64,000 bases of DNA from positions 68,108,821 through 68,172,820 of the forward strand of contig NC_065920.1 in NCBI RefSeq assembly GCF_024586455.1. Direction: 5' to 3'. A program made the position numbers and the translations under genes. Positions 1 through 11,091 of this stretch are shown piece after piece. The notes under the pieces are model-generated. The model did not search any database and was not told the origin of the DNA. It was given only the letters and a program-made list of their open reading frames with translations. Numbering within the stretch: the first letter of the stretch is position 1; each line of letters starts with the position of its first letter. The stretch is from Bactrocera neohumeralis. Its lineage: Eukaryota > Arthropoda > Insecta > Diptera > Tephritidae.

Positions 1-311
1 AAGATAATGTTTTAAAAATCTATTAAATCTTTCTAATATATTCAAGTTTACTTATTGATTATGAGGTTAGGAACATATAAGGGATCCTCTTATTTGGTTA
101 TAAGCATCAATTCATATAGTAAATATTAGACAGATCGGCTCTTAAAAATCGTTAAAAACACTACTTCGCTTCCGCTAAGTGAGCCAAAGAGCCGGAGTAC
201 GTACAAATTTTGTATTGCATATTAAATTTACGCATTTTACATTAAGAACACATACATATCTACATACTTATACATATATTATATGTACAATCTTAAGCGT
301 TTATTACTCAC

Positions 312-936
312 CTCAGCCCACATGCAGACGATGAGTGATGCGCAGGTCATTAACATCGGATAATATGCCGACATCAGTGTGATGGCCCATTGTGGCTGTA
401 AATCCAACTGCAATAAATGAAAAATATGACGATTAAAACAATAAATTATTATATACTTCAGCGCGTTGGCTTACCGGTGTCGTAAAGAAGGCACCGCGCA
501 GCGATGCTGCCACGAATACCAGAAAGTATAAGACCTTTTGTGTTGTAAGCCGACAGGCGCGCAACATCGAGGGCTGTTTCAAGCGTTGATACTCGGCCAC
601 AATGCAGATGCAGAGTTGCACGACAGACACTAAAGCGACAAAGTAGAAAACAGCCGAGATGCCGGCGTAATATGGCAAATTGAAGCCACTACACTCATCG
701 CCGGCATAACGGATCTCACAGAGGCATGTGCCATTCAGACAGTCGCCTCGTCCCGAGCAAGTGGCAATATTGGGATCGTCATCGTTGATGTTAAAAGGTG
801 AGGCTGGTGAATTGGATCCACCAATACCGGCGGCAAAACCAGCACCGCCGCCACCGCCATTGCGGCCACCCACAGGTGCTGATGATTGCAATACGCTCGA
901 AGAGCACCGCATTAATTTGTGAAAATTGGATAGCAT
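312..936 (-). CDS. EGF-like / THH1-TOM1-TOM3-domain multi-pass membrane protein, 5' part (two exons, runs off the window)
   Basis: Coding exons are 936-475 (154 codons, ends in phase 0 at ...FFTTP) and 407-312 (32 codons, LDLQPQWAITLMSAYYP... to ...CMWAE). They are joined by a 67-bp intron (408-474) with GTAAGC donor and TTGCAG acceptor; a second donor GTGAGT follows at 311-306, so the gene continues left of the window. Residues 22-45 are Gly/Ser-rich. Residues 60-82 hold five cysteines spaced like an EGF module (CSGRGDCLNGTCLC). Residues 90-115 and 134-150 are hydrophobic and look like transmembrane helices. The segment TTQKVLYFLVFVAASLRG and the later WAE match the pattern of the THH1/TOM1/TOM3 (DUF1084) family, known from plants as tobamovirus-multiplication host membrane proteins. 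The function in flies is not deduced here. The start ATG at 936 has an in-frame TGA nine bases upstream and a splice acceptor about 15 bases upstream, so a 5' non-coding exon probably lies further right. Family assignment rests on recalled motifs. Confidence 0.82.
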
Positions 937-1500
937 TCTACGTCAAACTACCTGCAAGTATATAAAAAGAAAATATATATGAAATACATTTGATAATGAT
1001 TTTTTTAACACATGAACTAAACAAATATTTATTTAACATTAGTAAAAAATTTTATAACAACATTGGCACATTGATGTATTTTATATAGATTGGTTAAAAT
1101 ATTGATCAAATCTCAAGATAAAGATGTCATAACCAAAAACTAATAATTTATTTTTTTTTGTTTGAACAATGATTTAGCGTATTTTGCAATAAAGTGCAAA
1201 TTCTTTAACAATCAGAAGATAAAAATAAAAAATTAATATTTTTCAACAGATAAAAGGTGTATAAGACGATAAAAAGTGTACGAAAATGTATAAATTTGCT
1301 GAATGAACAATTGCGTATTCCTCCTCCCGAGGTGTATTATTTCATCGCTTTAAAAAAAAAAAACAAACGGAAAGGTAACAACATCTATTTAACTGTAAAT
1401 TTTCCTAATCTTTTCATTCCCTCGACAGGACAGGTTATATTAAGTTTGCCACGAAGCCTACATCATACAGAAGGAAACGTCAGAGACCCTATAAAGTATA
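937..1500. other. AT-rich stretch upstream of the EGF/TOM1-like gene
   Basis: A splice acceptor on the minus strand (TTGCAG, near 948-953) precedes the start codon of the gene at 312-936, so this stretch is probably a 5' intron of that gene. Otherwise it holds A/T runs only. An open frame at 1257-1583 on the plus strand has no recognisable similarity and overlaps repeat sequence. Confidence 0.4.
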
Positions 1501-1509
1501 TACGTACAT

Positions 1510-1700
1510 ATATAAATGACCAGAGATGGTCTCTTCGTACAGCTGTATACATATATGCGAACTATACAAACTTTCTTATTTGACAAAATATCTTCACGAA
1601 CATTGGCATAGATTCTTGCCCCACGCAACGCACGATGCGTTTAGATCGGACCACTGTAAGTTATAGCTGCCATACTCTCTCTATGCCGCTTAATCTGAAC
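1510..1700 (-). repeat. Interspersed repeat family D, partial copy (reverse)
   Basis: The stretch contains TTATTTGACAAAATATCTTC followed by CACGAA and, downstream, ATCGGACCACTGTAAGTTAT. These are reverse complements of the family D core (GAAGATATC... and ...GTGGTCCGAT). Fuller copies lie near 7340, 35500, 44900, 47230 and 53985. Confidence 0.65.
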
Positions 1701-1797
1701 TTGGTATCCCTGCAGAGCTATTACGACTGTGTAAGCTGCTGGATACGAGCTGCAGAGCTAAATAGAGAAGATAAATTAGATTTAAGATAAAAATTTC

Positions 1798-2335
1798 TCC
1801 AGTCTGGTTAAACTGGCAAATGGGTCAGGTAGTGCAGGACGGCAGGACTTGGCTCCTACGTCACTGCTGTCAACATCCGGTGTGTTTAACGTGGGTACCT
1901 GACGACAGCCTTACTCCACGGCGCTCAAAAGCACAGCGGATAAAATTAATGCGTTGATCAGCGCCCTAAGAATGCTAAGCATTTTCAGTACCAATTGGCA
2001 GTGCTTTGGGTCCGGCACCCGGTTGCAATGCAACTCCACATTCAACTGACAAGGTCAGTTCTTCCCGCATTTGGGTTTTAACCACAACCACCACGATACT
2101 CCCCGAGGGGCCAGTCCGCATGAGCAGGTTGGAGTGACCTCCAAGGGCTCCTGCTCCCCGTGGTACCAGAATTAAGTCTCCGGTCAGACCTCGTAGCCGA
2201 AGCTACTACCAGTTGAGCTTCCATACGGCTCTGGACTGGTGGCCAGGATTTTAGTCGCCTCTTACGACAGGCATGCCTTACCACAGGTATATTCGGTTTC
2301 CCCCCACAGGTTAATTGTTTAACTTTTTTTGGCTG
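1798..2335 (-). repeat. GC-richer transposon-derived block, class unassigned
   Basis: The block is clearly richer in G+C than its flanks. It includes a stretch around 2255-2305 (TTAGTCGCCTCTTACGACAG and beyond) that I recognise as recurring in insect genomes next to non-LTR elements. The open frame on the minus strand (2078-2344) looks like incidental translation of this repeat, being basic and Pro/Trp/Arg-rich with no known domain. The class of element is not resolved. Confidence 0.35.
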
Positions 2336-2380
2336 ACACATCAATGTAGACTAGAATTTTGTTTTCACTAAATTATTTTT

Positions 2381-2535
2381 GTTGTAGCGAGAGAAAAGAT
2401 CATTGAGGTAATTTGGTGGAATGCTGCCGAGTTGACAGTCCTTGACTGAATAAAAATTTAGGTCCATTCGGTTACGTGGACCGGACTGTTGAAAATACGT
2501 GGCAGCCCGTCGTATCTGGGAACGGGTCAAATATC
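2381..2535 (+). repeat. Interspersed repeat family A, copy 1
   Basis: It begins at TTGTTGTAGCGAGAG and continues with AATTTGGTGGAATGCTGCCG, AGTTGACAGTCCTTG and CGGTTACGTGGACCGGACTG. The same ordered blocks recur near 28475, 37765 (reverse), 42850 and 63425 (reverse). The GTTGTTG end corresponds to a (CAA)n tail on the opposite strand, which suggests a retroposed element whose 3' end is at 2381. Confidence 0.7.
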
Positions 2536-2727
2536 AACAAACTCGCTCTGTTTTTTGCAGTGCAGTGCACTATTTTTCTTTTCGGAGGGGTTAAACTTTT
2601 ATCGGCTATAGACTAGTTTTATCTCATCAATACTTAAAGAAATTTTAGTGTTGCTGGGAGTTGACATATTTGAATAGAAATTTCATTGCCAATAAAGTAA
2701 GTGCATATGCTGCTATATATATTCGCT

Positions 2728-3022
2728 CCCGGTAGGCAATGAAAGTTTGACATTTTTTAGCATAACATCTCAGAACGTTTTGTCATTTATATATTTTATA
2801 TAAAACATTCATTTCGGCAAAAAATGTTCATTGAACAGTGTTGTTTGACAACTTTCGGTGATTATCACAAGTGATCGATGCTAAAATCGCAGCACCATCC
2901 TTAGAGAAAAAGTATTCAATTGGCCGACGCGATCGTCGGTAGGCAATGAAAGATTTTGCTCGACATTATATATTTTATATAACACATTTTTCGCAAATGT
3001 TCATTAACAGTGTTGTTTGACA
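2728..3022. repeat. Two-copy direct repeat, about 205 bp apart
   Basis: Copy 1 starts near 2730 and copy 2 near 2937, both with CGGTAGGCAATGAAAG. Both then share ATATATTTTATATAA, AAATGTTCATT and ACAGTGTTGTTTGACA. Copy 2 is shorter because of small deletions. It is a tandem or near-tandem duplication of unknown origin. Confidence 0.6.
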
Positions 3023-4014
3023 GGTGAGGCATCGCAAAGCTTAGAGAGTACTTGGTCTCTTTAAAATTAATATCAACTTATAATTTGACCCTGTTTAAGA
3101 AAGTCATTAGTACTATGTACCATACTTGGCATATATACAAAAAATAAACGACAAAAAACTAGACACAAACAAAGAAACCAAACTAAAATGCAAATTTAAA
3201 TTAGAAATTAGTATTACACGTCGGCTTTCGTACGCCGATAAGGTGACAAAAGTGATGAGTCGGTTAACAATTGTGTGGCATTAGTAATTTACACAAACGT
3301 TGAATATGCAAACAAAACCTTTTTCAGAATCGCAATAACAATTTGTGTGGCCAAGCTCATTTAGATACAGGGTGCAATATGTTTGGAGGTAAATACTGAA
3401 TAACTTTGACATTTACCGGTCGATTGAGTCGGTTAGACATGCTTTGGAAAGCTCGATATAGTGCAATTCTAAGCCCAGAATCGCGTCAAACTGTAACTAG
3501 GCGTCAAAATAGTACTTTACATTCAAAATAGTCTTTCAGTTCGGTTCAATGCGATGGGATCTATTATATTGTTTGACAGCATTAAGAAAAAATCGCTTTG
3601 TTTATATACTTCTATGAAAGTGTGAGCACCCCTGTAAATACGCAAGTTAATGAAATAAAGTAGCGATTAGAATAGCAACGAAGGCGTGTAATCAATTTCA
3701 CATATACATATATGTATGTACAAACAGACATACTATATAACACTGTATACTACGCTCGTGTGCATAATTACGAGTCAAGTGAAAATGGCAAACAATGCAA
3801 GGTATATGCAAATAAGAGTCCCCTCCAGTGGACACAACTTGATAACAGAAATGCACTATAACTTGTAGCAGCGAACACGCGCATTGTTTGTAATATATGA
3901 ATATGTTTGTATATACATACATATATATATAGTATATTCCAGTTGAAGGTGTAAGCAAATATTTGCATAGATCATTTGTTTAGAAATGACAAGATAATGC
4001 ATGATTAAAATAAA
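3023..4014. other. No gene seen; microsatellites and one TIR-like motif
   Basis: A TACAGGGTG motif near 3368 resembles the end of a Tc1/mariner element, but no partner end or transposase was found. From 3700 to 3930 the sequence is ATAC/ATAT microsatellite-like. Minus-strand open frames here (3698-3968) are Tyr/Cys-rich translations of that repeat. Confidence 0.4.
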
Positions 4015-4016
4015 TA

Positions 4017-4468
4017 TTGGGTAGTCGAAAAAGTCTTTTCGTATTTCTAATCAAACTTCAACTTTTTTTTATATTTATACTAATAAATAAATAAACAAAT
4101 ATGTACCATTTTGCCATTTTTCCGCTAAAGGCATTATTCATGTAAAACTTTCTTCAGTGTTATTCGAAATTTCCAGAACAGAAGCGAGCGAACCATTGTT
4201 GTGCTACACGAACTGATACAGCATCGTCTCCGTAAACTTCACAAATTTCATTGGTAGCTTGCGTGGCATTCTTCTCTTTAATTTATACAAAAATTTCAAA
4301 ATATAGCGAATTTCTTTATTATTTTCACATATTTTTGAACAACTGTATCTTTTTTCAACATCCCTGAATTTAATTTTTTTTGGTTAAATAAAGCTTAAAA
4401 TCTCACCTTTCCAACACTGTATGGTATGACACAATGTGAAAAACGAAAACACTTTTTCGACTACCCAA
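4017..4468 (-). mobile_element. Internally deleted mariner element with both TIRs (452 bp)
   Basis: The ends are inverted repeats: left TTGGGTAGTCGAAAAAGTCT and right, read in reverse, TTGGGTAGTCGAAAAAGTGT. TA dinucleotides at 4015-4016 and 4469-4470 are the expected target duplication. On the minus strand the interior (about 4280-4165) still encodes a mariner helix-turn-helix stretch, KEKNATQATNEICEVYGDDA then VRVAQQWFARFCSGNFE. The catalytic DDD domain has been lost. It would need a transposase supplied elsewhere. Confidence 0.88.
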
Positions 4469-4582
4469 TATGTTCCCGTTCGTCTATTCAAGAAGTATAT
4501 AACTTGCGCAAAAATAGACAGCTGAGATAGCTTAGGGATAGAAATGTAGGTATCGAGAACCTTATAACAGACACTTAACATA

Positions 4583-6210
4583 TCAATTGAAAAGTCCATA
4601 ACCTGACACATATGTAGATGGCGCTACTAGAATTAAATCCATACGATTTTTAGTCAGCCCTAACCTTTAAAAGTCGCGTGTATAAATTTGAAAGCTGTTG
4701 AATCATTGTGAAAAAATGGATAAAAAGAAATTAAAATATTGCGTTTTGAAGGCTAAAAATACAGTTTAAGCAAAAACTTGGCTCGATCACCAGTTTCCGG
4801 ATACTCCTTCTTTACTGACGTATACAGTTTTTTCATTTAAGAACACTGCCCCAGGAAAATAAACCATTGGTATGCTAAGTTTAGATGTGGTGACATGAGC
4901 TCTGTGCAAAGTGGGTGCTGCGTGATATCACTTTTCACCAAAAACAAAGACGAGTTTATGATTCGGAACAGTGTTTGGAGATGTGAAAGCACAAAACCCG
5001 AGGCGTCGATATGTGACAATGTATAAAATATGGCTCCATCGTTTCACTCAGAAGGCCAATCGATCGATAGTCATCCGAGTGAACTGCACACGATGAATCC
5101 GTTCCAAAGCGTGGAAAAACGTAACAATCGGCTGGCAAGGTTATGGGGTCTATTATGCGAATCATTTTTATTTACTACTTTGAAAAAAGAGCGACCGTTT
5201 GAAGGTCTAAATGGCCGAAAAACGTCCGAGCAATTGAAGAAAAAGAAACAAGTGCTGTTTCATCAAGACAATGCACTGTGTTTGCTAGTGAAAACGCAAC
5301 AATCCACAAATTGTGCTTCAAATTGCTTCCGCATCCACCGTATTCTCCAGACCTGGCTCCCAACGACTATTTCCTGTTCTCAGATCTCAAAAGAATGCTC
5401 ACTGGGAAGAAATTTTTGTCGATTGAAGAAGTGATTGCCGAAACTGAGGCATACTTTGAAGCAAAGGACAAATCGTACTTCACAAATGGTAACGAAAAGT
5501 TGCAGGTCGCTATAATCCGTGTATTATCCTTGTATAAAACCAGCGTAAACACCACCAACAATGTCAGCCTAGAAATCCAACGCAGGATATTTCTTGCCAA
5601 CAGGTGCTACTTCGGACTGAGTAGGCAATTGAGAAGCAAAGTCCTCTCTCGACAAACCAAAACCAAACTCTATAAGTCACTCATAATTTCCGTCCTGCTA
5701 TACGGTGGAGAGACTTGGACGATGTCAACAACTGATGAGTCGACGTTGCGAGTTTTCGAGAGAAAAGTTCTGCGAAAGATTTATGGTCCTTTGCGCGTTG
5801 GCCACGGCGAATATCACATTCGATGGAACGATGAGCTGTACGAGATATACGACGACATTGACATAGTTCAGCGAATTAAAAGACAGCGGCTACGCTGGCT
5901 AGGTCATGTTGTCCGAATGGACGAAAACACTCCAGCTCTGAAAGTATTCGACGCAGCACCCGCCGGGGGAAGCAGTGGAAGAGGAAGACCTCCAGTTCGT
6001 TGGAAGGACCAAGTGGAGAAGGACCTGGCTTCGCTTGGAATATCCAATTGGCGCCACGTAGCGAAAAGAAGAAACGACTGGCGCGCGGTTGTTAACTCGG
6101 CTATAATCGCGTAAGCGGTGTCTACGCTAATTAAGAAGAAGAAAACTATGTTGAATAAAAAAAAACATTTTTGACAAAATTTTTATTGCAACACCCTAGA
6201 TGGTGAACTC
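4583..6210 (+). mobile_element. Degraded mariner (mellifera-type) carrying an RTE-like insertion
   Basis: The left end (ATCAATTGAAAAGTCC at about 4582) and the following block ATGTAGATGGCGCTACTAGA match the start of the second copy at 27134. A relic transposase runs plus-strand with frameshifts; its later part (5300-5500) shows LPHPPYSPDLAPNDYFLFSD with the third catalytic Asp, then EEVIAETEAYFEAKDKSYF. Near the end of the transposase (about 5540) the coding sequence is interrupted by an RTE-like 3' end. It resumes at about 6145 with NYVE-stop, typical of mariner termini. No clear right TIR is visible. Defective. Confidence 0.75.
5540..6144 (+). pseudogene. RTE-like non-LTR retrotransposon 3' end inserted in mariner
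   Basis: The uninterrupted frame encodes the region after the reverse transcriptase core: RRIFLANRCYFGLSRQLRSK, LYKSLIISVLLYGGETWTMS, RLRWLGHVVRMDENTPALKV and GRGRPPVRWKDQVEKDLASL. This is the usual C-terminus of RTE-type endonuclease/reverse transcriptase proteins. It ends near 6112 and is followed by a short AAGAAGAAG tail at 6135-6144, where mariner sequence resumes. It is 5'-truncated, as expected for target-primed insertion. Because frame is kept with mariner sequence upstream, the open frame 5278-6114 is a 278-codon chimera. Related 3' ends lie at 28600 and 59990. Confidence 0.82.
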
Positions 6211-7335
6211 AATGAGAAATTTATTATCAAAGAAAATATGTCTGTTAAAAACCCTGTATTCTATTGTATCTATTTGAAAGATCGAGCTCCACGAAACCTA
6301 TATATTATCAATCCAAAAGGTATAAATGAGGGTTTGTGGATGACTCATTTGTATCTCACATTGATGAAAAATGTGTTTGCACTTTCAAACAATCTACAGT
6401 TATTTATTAACTATGGAGCACTTAGCTCTTATACATATGTAGTACTCCACAATTGCTCCAGCCTAACTTAAACTTGAAGTCCATCTTTAAAGGCTTAGCG
6501 CTTCCCAAATACTTATGGTACATATGTATATTAGATGTGTGCTTATTGAAGCACTGCGTATTGATCGAAAAATATGTATTAGTTACCCCTGTGTACCATG
6601 TACGTAAACATAACTATTTCCAGAAACTTCAAACCTACAGCACAAACTCGAGTTAATGGATAATTTTGTTTTTTGACATTAAATACTAATGCCAACACAG
6701 AGCTTCTTATCCATACAAAGTTTTGCTTTAACTCTCTTAAACACTTTACTCTTTAGTGTTATGAAAACAATTCCACTACTCTTGACAGTTCTTCATCGCA
6801 AACATACCATAATTCCCAATAAGCTTTGATCGAAAAATTACCACACTCTCTTATGGATAGATTAAGAAATTTTCAAAAGGGTAACCTCCCATATATGGAA
6901 CGCAGGGTTAGGGTTAGAAGCTAATTGACTCACTTAATAATCATGCATGCAAAACGCTCTATTAAGGCTACATTATTTATCAAGTCAGATATCCCCCAAC
7001 ATTCAGTAAGAACTGTAATAAGAGACACGCTACTATAAGGCGTAAAATATAATATACAATACACTGTAAACCATTGTTTATGGCATGCTTTTGATAAAAC
7101 AATACTGTAACTTGACTGCTGTCAAAATAAGTTGTCAAAAAGTGGATTATAGTACGAAGAAAAACGAAAATTAATCGTGTAAACTGCCACAGAATGCTTT
7201 TACTATTGATAAATATAAGTATTTATATCAAAAACAATGTATTAAGTTTTATAATATGCAAAAGAAATCGTTAGAGAGTATATATATTTATATATAAATG
7301 ATCAGCGTCACGAGCTGAATCGTTGTAGCCATGTT
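6211..7335. other. No gene or clear element seen
   Basis: AT-rich sequence with scattered stops. Open frames at 6238-6471 and 6453-6656 have no recognisable domain. An AT dinucleotide-like patch lies near 7280-7300. Confidence 0.4.
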
Positions 7336-7339
7336 CGTC

Positions 7340-7655
7340 TCTCTATATATACGTAAACTAGTGCCTCAGTTTTTGACATATCCATCTGAAATTTTGTACA
7401 CGCCTTTTTCTACCCAAGAATCGCAGCTATCGGACCACTATGGGATATAGCTACCTTACAAATGGACCGTTTCAAATGAAGTTCCGGTATGGAAAACTTT
7501 TTTATTTGACAAGCTATCTTCACGAAATTTGGCATGAATTATTTTCCAAGCCACTGCTACAATCTCCGCAAATATATTTCAAATCGGACTACTGTGGGGC
7601 ATAGTAGCTGTCTTCCAATATGACTAACAAAAATCGAGAAACAAATTATTTATAC
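7340..7655 (-). repeat. Interspersed repeat family D, copy (reverse)
   Basis: The stretch contains ATCGCAGCTATCGGACCACT, then TTTATTTGACAAGCTATCTT and CACGAAATTTGGCATGAATT, then a second CGGACTACTGTGGGGCATAG. These are the alternating blocks of family D in reverse, covering about two internal units. Confidence 0.75.
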
Positions 7656-8990
7656 CCTTTTTTATTTAAAAAAAAGTGCACTTGTAAAGTTGTAAAGTCG
7701 TTGCAGTCGAAATTGACGTTTTTCTTATTTTAGTTCAAAAACAAACAGTTTGAAGCAATAATAGTCGGAAATAGCTATCTAAAAAGTCAGCGATATTTTT
7801 ACGATTTATGAACTTTTTTATCACAATAAATATTTCACTCTACCATAATATCATTTATCAACAAATTACTGCTAAAGTGGAATAAAAAAACACACACATA
7901 AGTGCATATTTTGCCAAAAAGTACCATCTGGTGCCACAACAGGTGTGCAAGGTGCTAGAAAATGTTTGAGATAAGAAAAAAAAATCGTTCGATATTGTCA
8001 CATGAATCATAAAAAAATTTAATCACTCATTAAACTACTATCGGCCATGGTGTCTAGTTGGCTTAGCACTTAATACTCAACCAAACATCAGCACGGTCAT
8101 TTTTATCGAAGTTTTTATTGGGCATGTAGGTGAACTGAACGGTGGCTATCCGTGTCTACATATTGCTGAAAATTAAAGAATTATTGATTGATTAATGCAA
8201 GTTTTTGTCTAGTGTTTACACAATATGGAGCTTATTTCGATAATAGCCGGCAAAACAAGCAAAATTTGGAAGAAAATTTAGTCTTTTTGTATATACTTAT
8301 ATATATTATCCAAGGCTCTATCACAGGAGGTCATAACTATCGAGCACTCATTATACCTCTTAATATATAATATTTAGTTACTAGTGCGAACATCTCGTAT
8401 AATCGCAAGTAACTAACAGGTGTCTTCGCAACGTCTTAAAAGTAGCGAATCGAACAAGCAACCGGCATAAATCACATACTGATTGGCATAATAAAAATAT
8501 AGTTATAATTTTTCTAGTGTTCGGTATTAATAAAAAGGTCATATATGACAAAGGAAAAAATATGTAAAATATCCACTTTTTGATTCTTAACAGATTCCTA
8601 ACCAAACATCACATTTACAGTAAAGGTGCGTGTTCCAATTGATTGCTTATACTAGTTATAGTGGTAAATATGAGTTAAATTCTTAACGAACTGTCTTTAA
8701 GCCTTCAAATTCTCAATTATGAAGTAAGTTCCCACGAAGTGACTTGACAGGAACACACCAATCTCTCAAAATTGTGTTGTGATCGAATGGTAAACTTTTA
8801 GAAATTATTTTTATACTCGAAACTGCACACAAAACAGAGCTCAGATATTAAACATCGCAAATTTAACTTACTCACTATCAAGGCAGTACATGACTTTATG
8901 AAATTGTCAATCAACTATATAAAAATAAATAGATATACTTACATATATACATCTTATCTCAAAATGTTTAGGTTAACCAGTTGAAATTAA
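7656..8990. other. No gene seen
   Basis: AT-rich sequence without recognisable coding or repeat structure. The small open frames at 8188-8370 and 8381-8605 are hydrophobic translations without a domain. Confidence 0.4.
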
Positions 8991-8993
8991 ATA

Positions 8994-9345
8994 CAGGGTG
9001 TCCCAAAAATAACGAGAGATAAAATTTTAAGTAGCAGGTTACAGTGTTGATAATCCACAAGACCCCGTTACAATCTCAAAAAATCACTTTTTGGTGTGCT
9101 CTATGGGCAGAGAGAATCATTTAAAAAAATAGTGGCCATAATGTTACAGTGGGGAATGGACCATTATTAAAGAAATTGAAAGAAATAAGATCTGATAATG
9201 CCGCCAAAACACAATCCGTACCAAACGGTAAATTTTTAGGGATACAATTGCCTTTCTTGAACCACATGAGGGCTTGAAACACTCCAACAGCGATAATTTT
9301 TTTGGTTGACGAAACCAATAAGCCATAAATGGACTTAAGCTGAGA
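8994..9345 (-). pseudogene. Tc1/mariner DD41D-type transposase fragment
   Basis: A terminal-repeat-like CAGGGTGTCCCAAAAATAAC begins at 8994 after a TA. On the minus strand, frames at about 9318-9121 give GFVNQKNYRCW in one frame and FFNNGPFPTVTLWPLFF in another. These correspond to the FVNKQN...RYW and PYFF...VTVNG blocks of DD41D transposases. Frame changes and loss of the catalytic regions show it is a relic. Confidence 0.55.
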
Positions 9346-9401
9346 AAATTATTTTTCGATGAACGTTAATATGTTAATTTTTCCGAAATCCGAAAACGTA
9401 C

Positions 9402-9940
9402 ATGAAATGGGAGAAACCCATGCATTGTCTACACGACGATCGTCATAGAAGCAAGGCAAAGAAAATCAAAACCCGATGGAACGAGCTACCTGGGTGCAGA
9501 ACTTCAAAAGTCATGTGCAAAACGGTAGATCGAAAGTACATAAAATTCCTATTGGCACTCGAGACTGTAGGAACATTATGGGAATACTAACAGTTCACTG
9601 TCTGTTGGCGACAAACGCCCGCAGGATTGGGCTGACAGATCGAGAAGACTGCTGGATATGTCAGAGCAGGACACCATGGAAACAATAGCGCATGTCTTGT
9701 GCACTTGTCACGCATTGGCAAGACTACGTTGTAAGCATCTGAGGTTAAGAGGTATGATACACTGGAGGAAGTATCGATAGTGAGGCTACAAAGTCTGTTA
9801 AAATTCGCGTCAAGCGCAGGCATCCGAAACGATGACTACTCCTCTTGGACTTAGCAAGTGAACTCCATTTGGTATCGCAAAGAATTAAATTGATCTAAGC
9901 GTGGCTTATTGGCCTAACAGAGTAACCTAACCTAATACAA
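9402..9940 (+). pseudogene. RNase H-bearing non-LTR element, 3' end copy 1
   Basis: Translated pieces match the copies at 16700 and 57055: KIKTRWNELPGCRTSKVMCK then TVDRKYIKFLLAL, and a zinc-knuckle-like region with EDCWICQSRTPWKQ and the CLVHLSRIGKTTL-type cysteine block out of frame. The 3' sequence ends CGTGGCTTATTGGCCTAACA and then two CCTAA-type units (9923-9937). It is truncated at the 5' side and frameshifted. The family looks like the I/LOA group because of the RNase H domain seen in other copies. Confidence 0.7.
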
Positions 9941-11088
9941 AAAAGTGCGCTGTTGAAAATATAAGTTTCTTTGTAGAAATAAATATATGTATTTGTCTTT
10001 GAATTGGTTTTTCTCTGTTCGGTATGTTCGAAAGTTTTACAAAGGTTCTATTCGCCACTCTCTTAACTATTTATTTTAAATATTATTAATATTATTTATT
10101 ATTATTCGTTAATTTAAAAAATTAATAAAATTCAAAAAGTAAATTTACAGCGATTAGAGTTATTGAACCCAAAATTCAAATCCATACCTCGTCTGTAGAT
10201 ACATATAAATTTATAGTAATCTCAATACACAAACTATGCGCTACTCAAAAATCCAAATTAGAACAGGTTATTTTGAAAAACACTCAACTGAGAGTAAAAT
10301 AGAAGAGCAATGAGTGGGAAATAGAGAGAAAGATGAATATATTTATTATTATATTTGAATTGAATAGAATAAAACTAGCCAGAGGGAAATGTAAAATCCA
10401 ACAACAATATTAATTGAGATAACGCAGCAGGGAAGCTAGTAAAGTAAGGAGTGAGCGTGACACACTTTACACAAAAGTAGATATGTACCTACTTGTATAT
10501 AGGTATGTGTGTCTATACTCAACCAAAAGAAATAGAAAAGGCTAGTTTCAAAATTAATCATTCAAAATGAAATAAAAAACTATTTGGGTATAAGATACAA
10601 AAAAATTAAATATCGATTTATTTGTATGGGTTTATGTATGTACCTGCAGACACATTTACTTCTAGGTATGTGCGTGAACTTACGAAGTATTTGCTTTGTG
10701 CCAACAAAGTATATAGCTATGCAAATAAGTTGAGCACTCGGCAAAGAAAATATGTTTATGTGCTTTTCACGAACGCTTTATTTACAATAAATAATTCAAA
10801 TAAGATTAATTAAGTGAAGAGTAAAATTTCCAAAATAAGTATAAATGTATAAATATGTAAACACCTAACACATATGTAGATATATGTATGTATGTAGTAT
10901 GTATTAAATTGGTATATTCATATATACATTTTATGTACTATTTCTAATTTTACAGGAGGAGAGGTATGCTACGCCAGAGCTATGGTTATAACAAATTATC
11001 GACATAGCCTTTTTCGAAAATTAATAGGTCAATTGAAAAGTTACTTTAGTTAGCTTTATAGCGCAATTCAGAAATCAGTCTCTACTCA
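9941..11088. other. No gene seen; microsatellites
   Basis: AT-rich sequence with ATGT/ATAC patches near 10490-10520 and 10870-10910. A mariner-like end motif (GTCAATTGAAAAGTTACT, about 11028) resembles the mellifera-type TIR of the copies at 4583 and 27134, but no transposase adjoins it. Confidence 0.4.
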
Positions 11089-11091
11089 CTA

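Noticed and set aside
133..195. Short inverted repeat CGGCTCT / AGAGCCG in the first intron
   Set aside because: Seven paired bases over 60 bp is within chance; no target duplication.
2078..2344. 88-codon minus-strand open frame
   Set aside because: Basic, Trp/Pro/Arg-rich translation of a recurrent GC-richer repeat; no domain and no splice context.
3366..3390. TACAGGGTG motif as a Tc1/mariner end
   Set aside because: No matching opposite end and no transposase sequence nearby.
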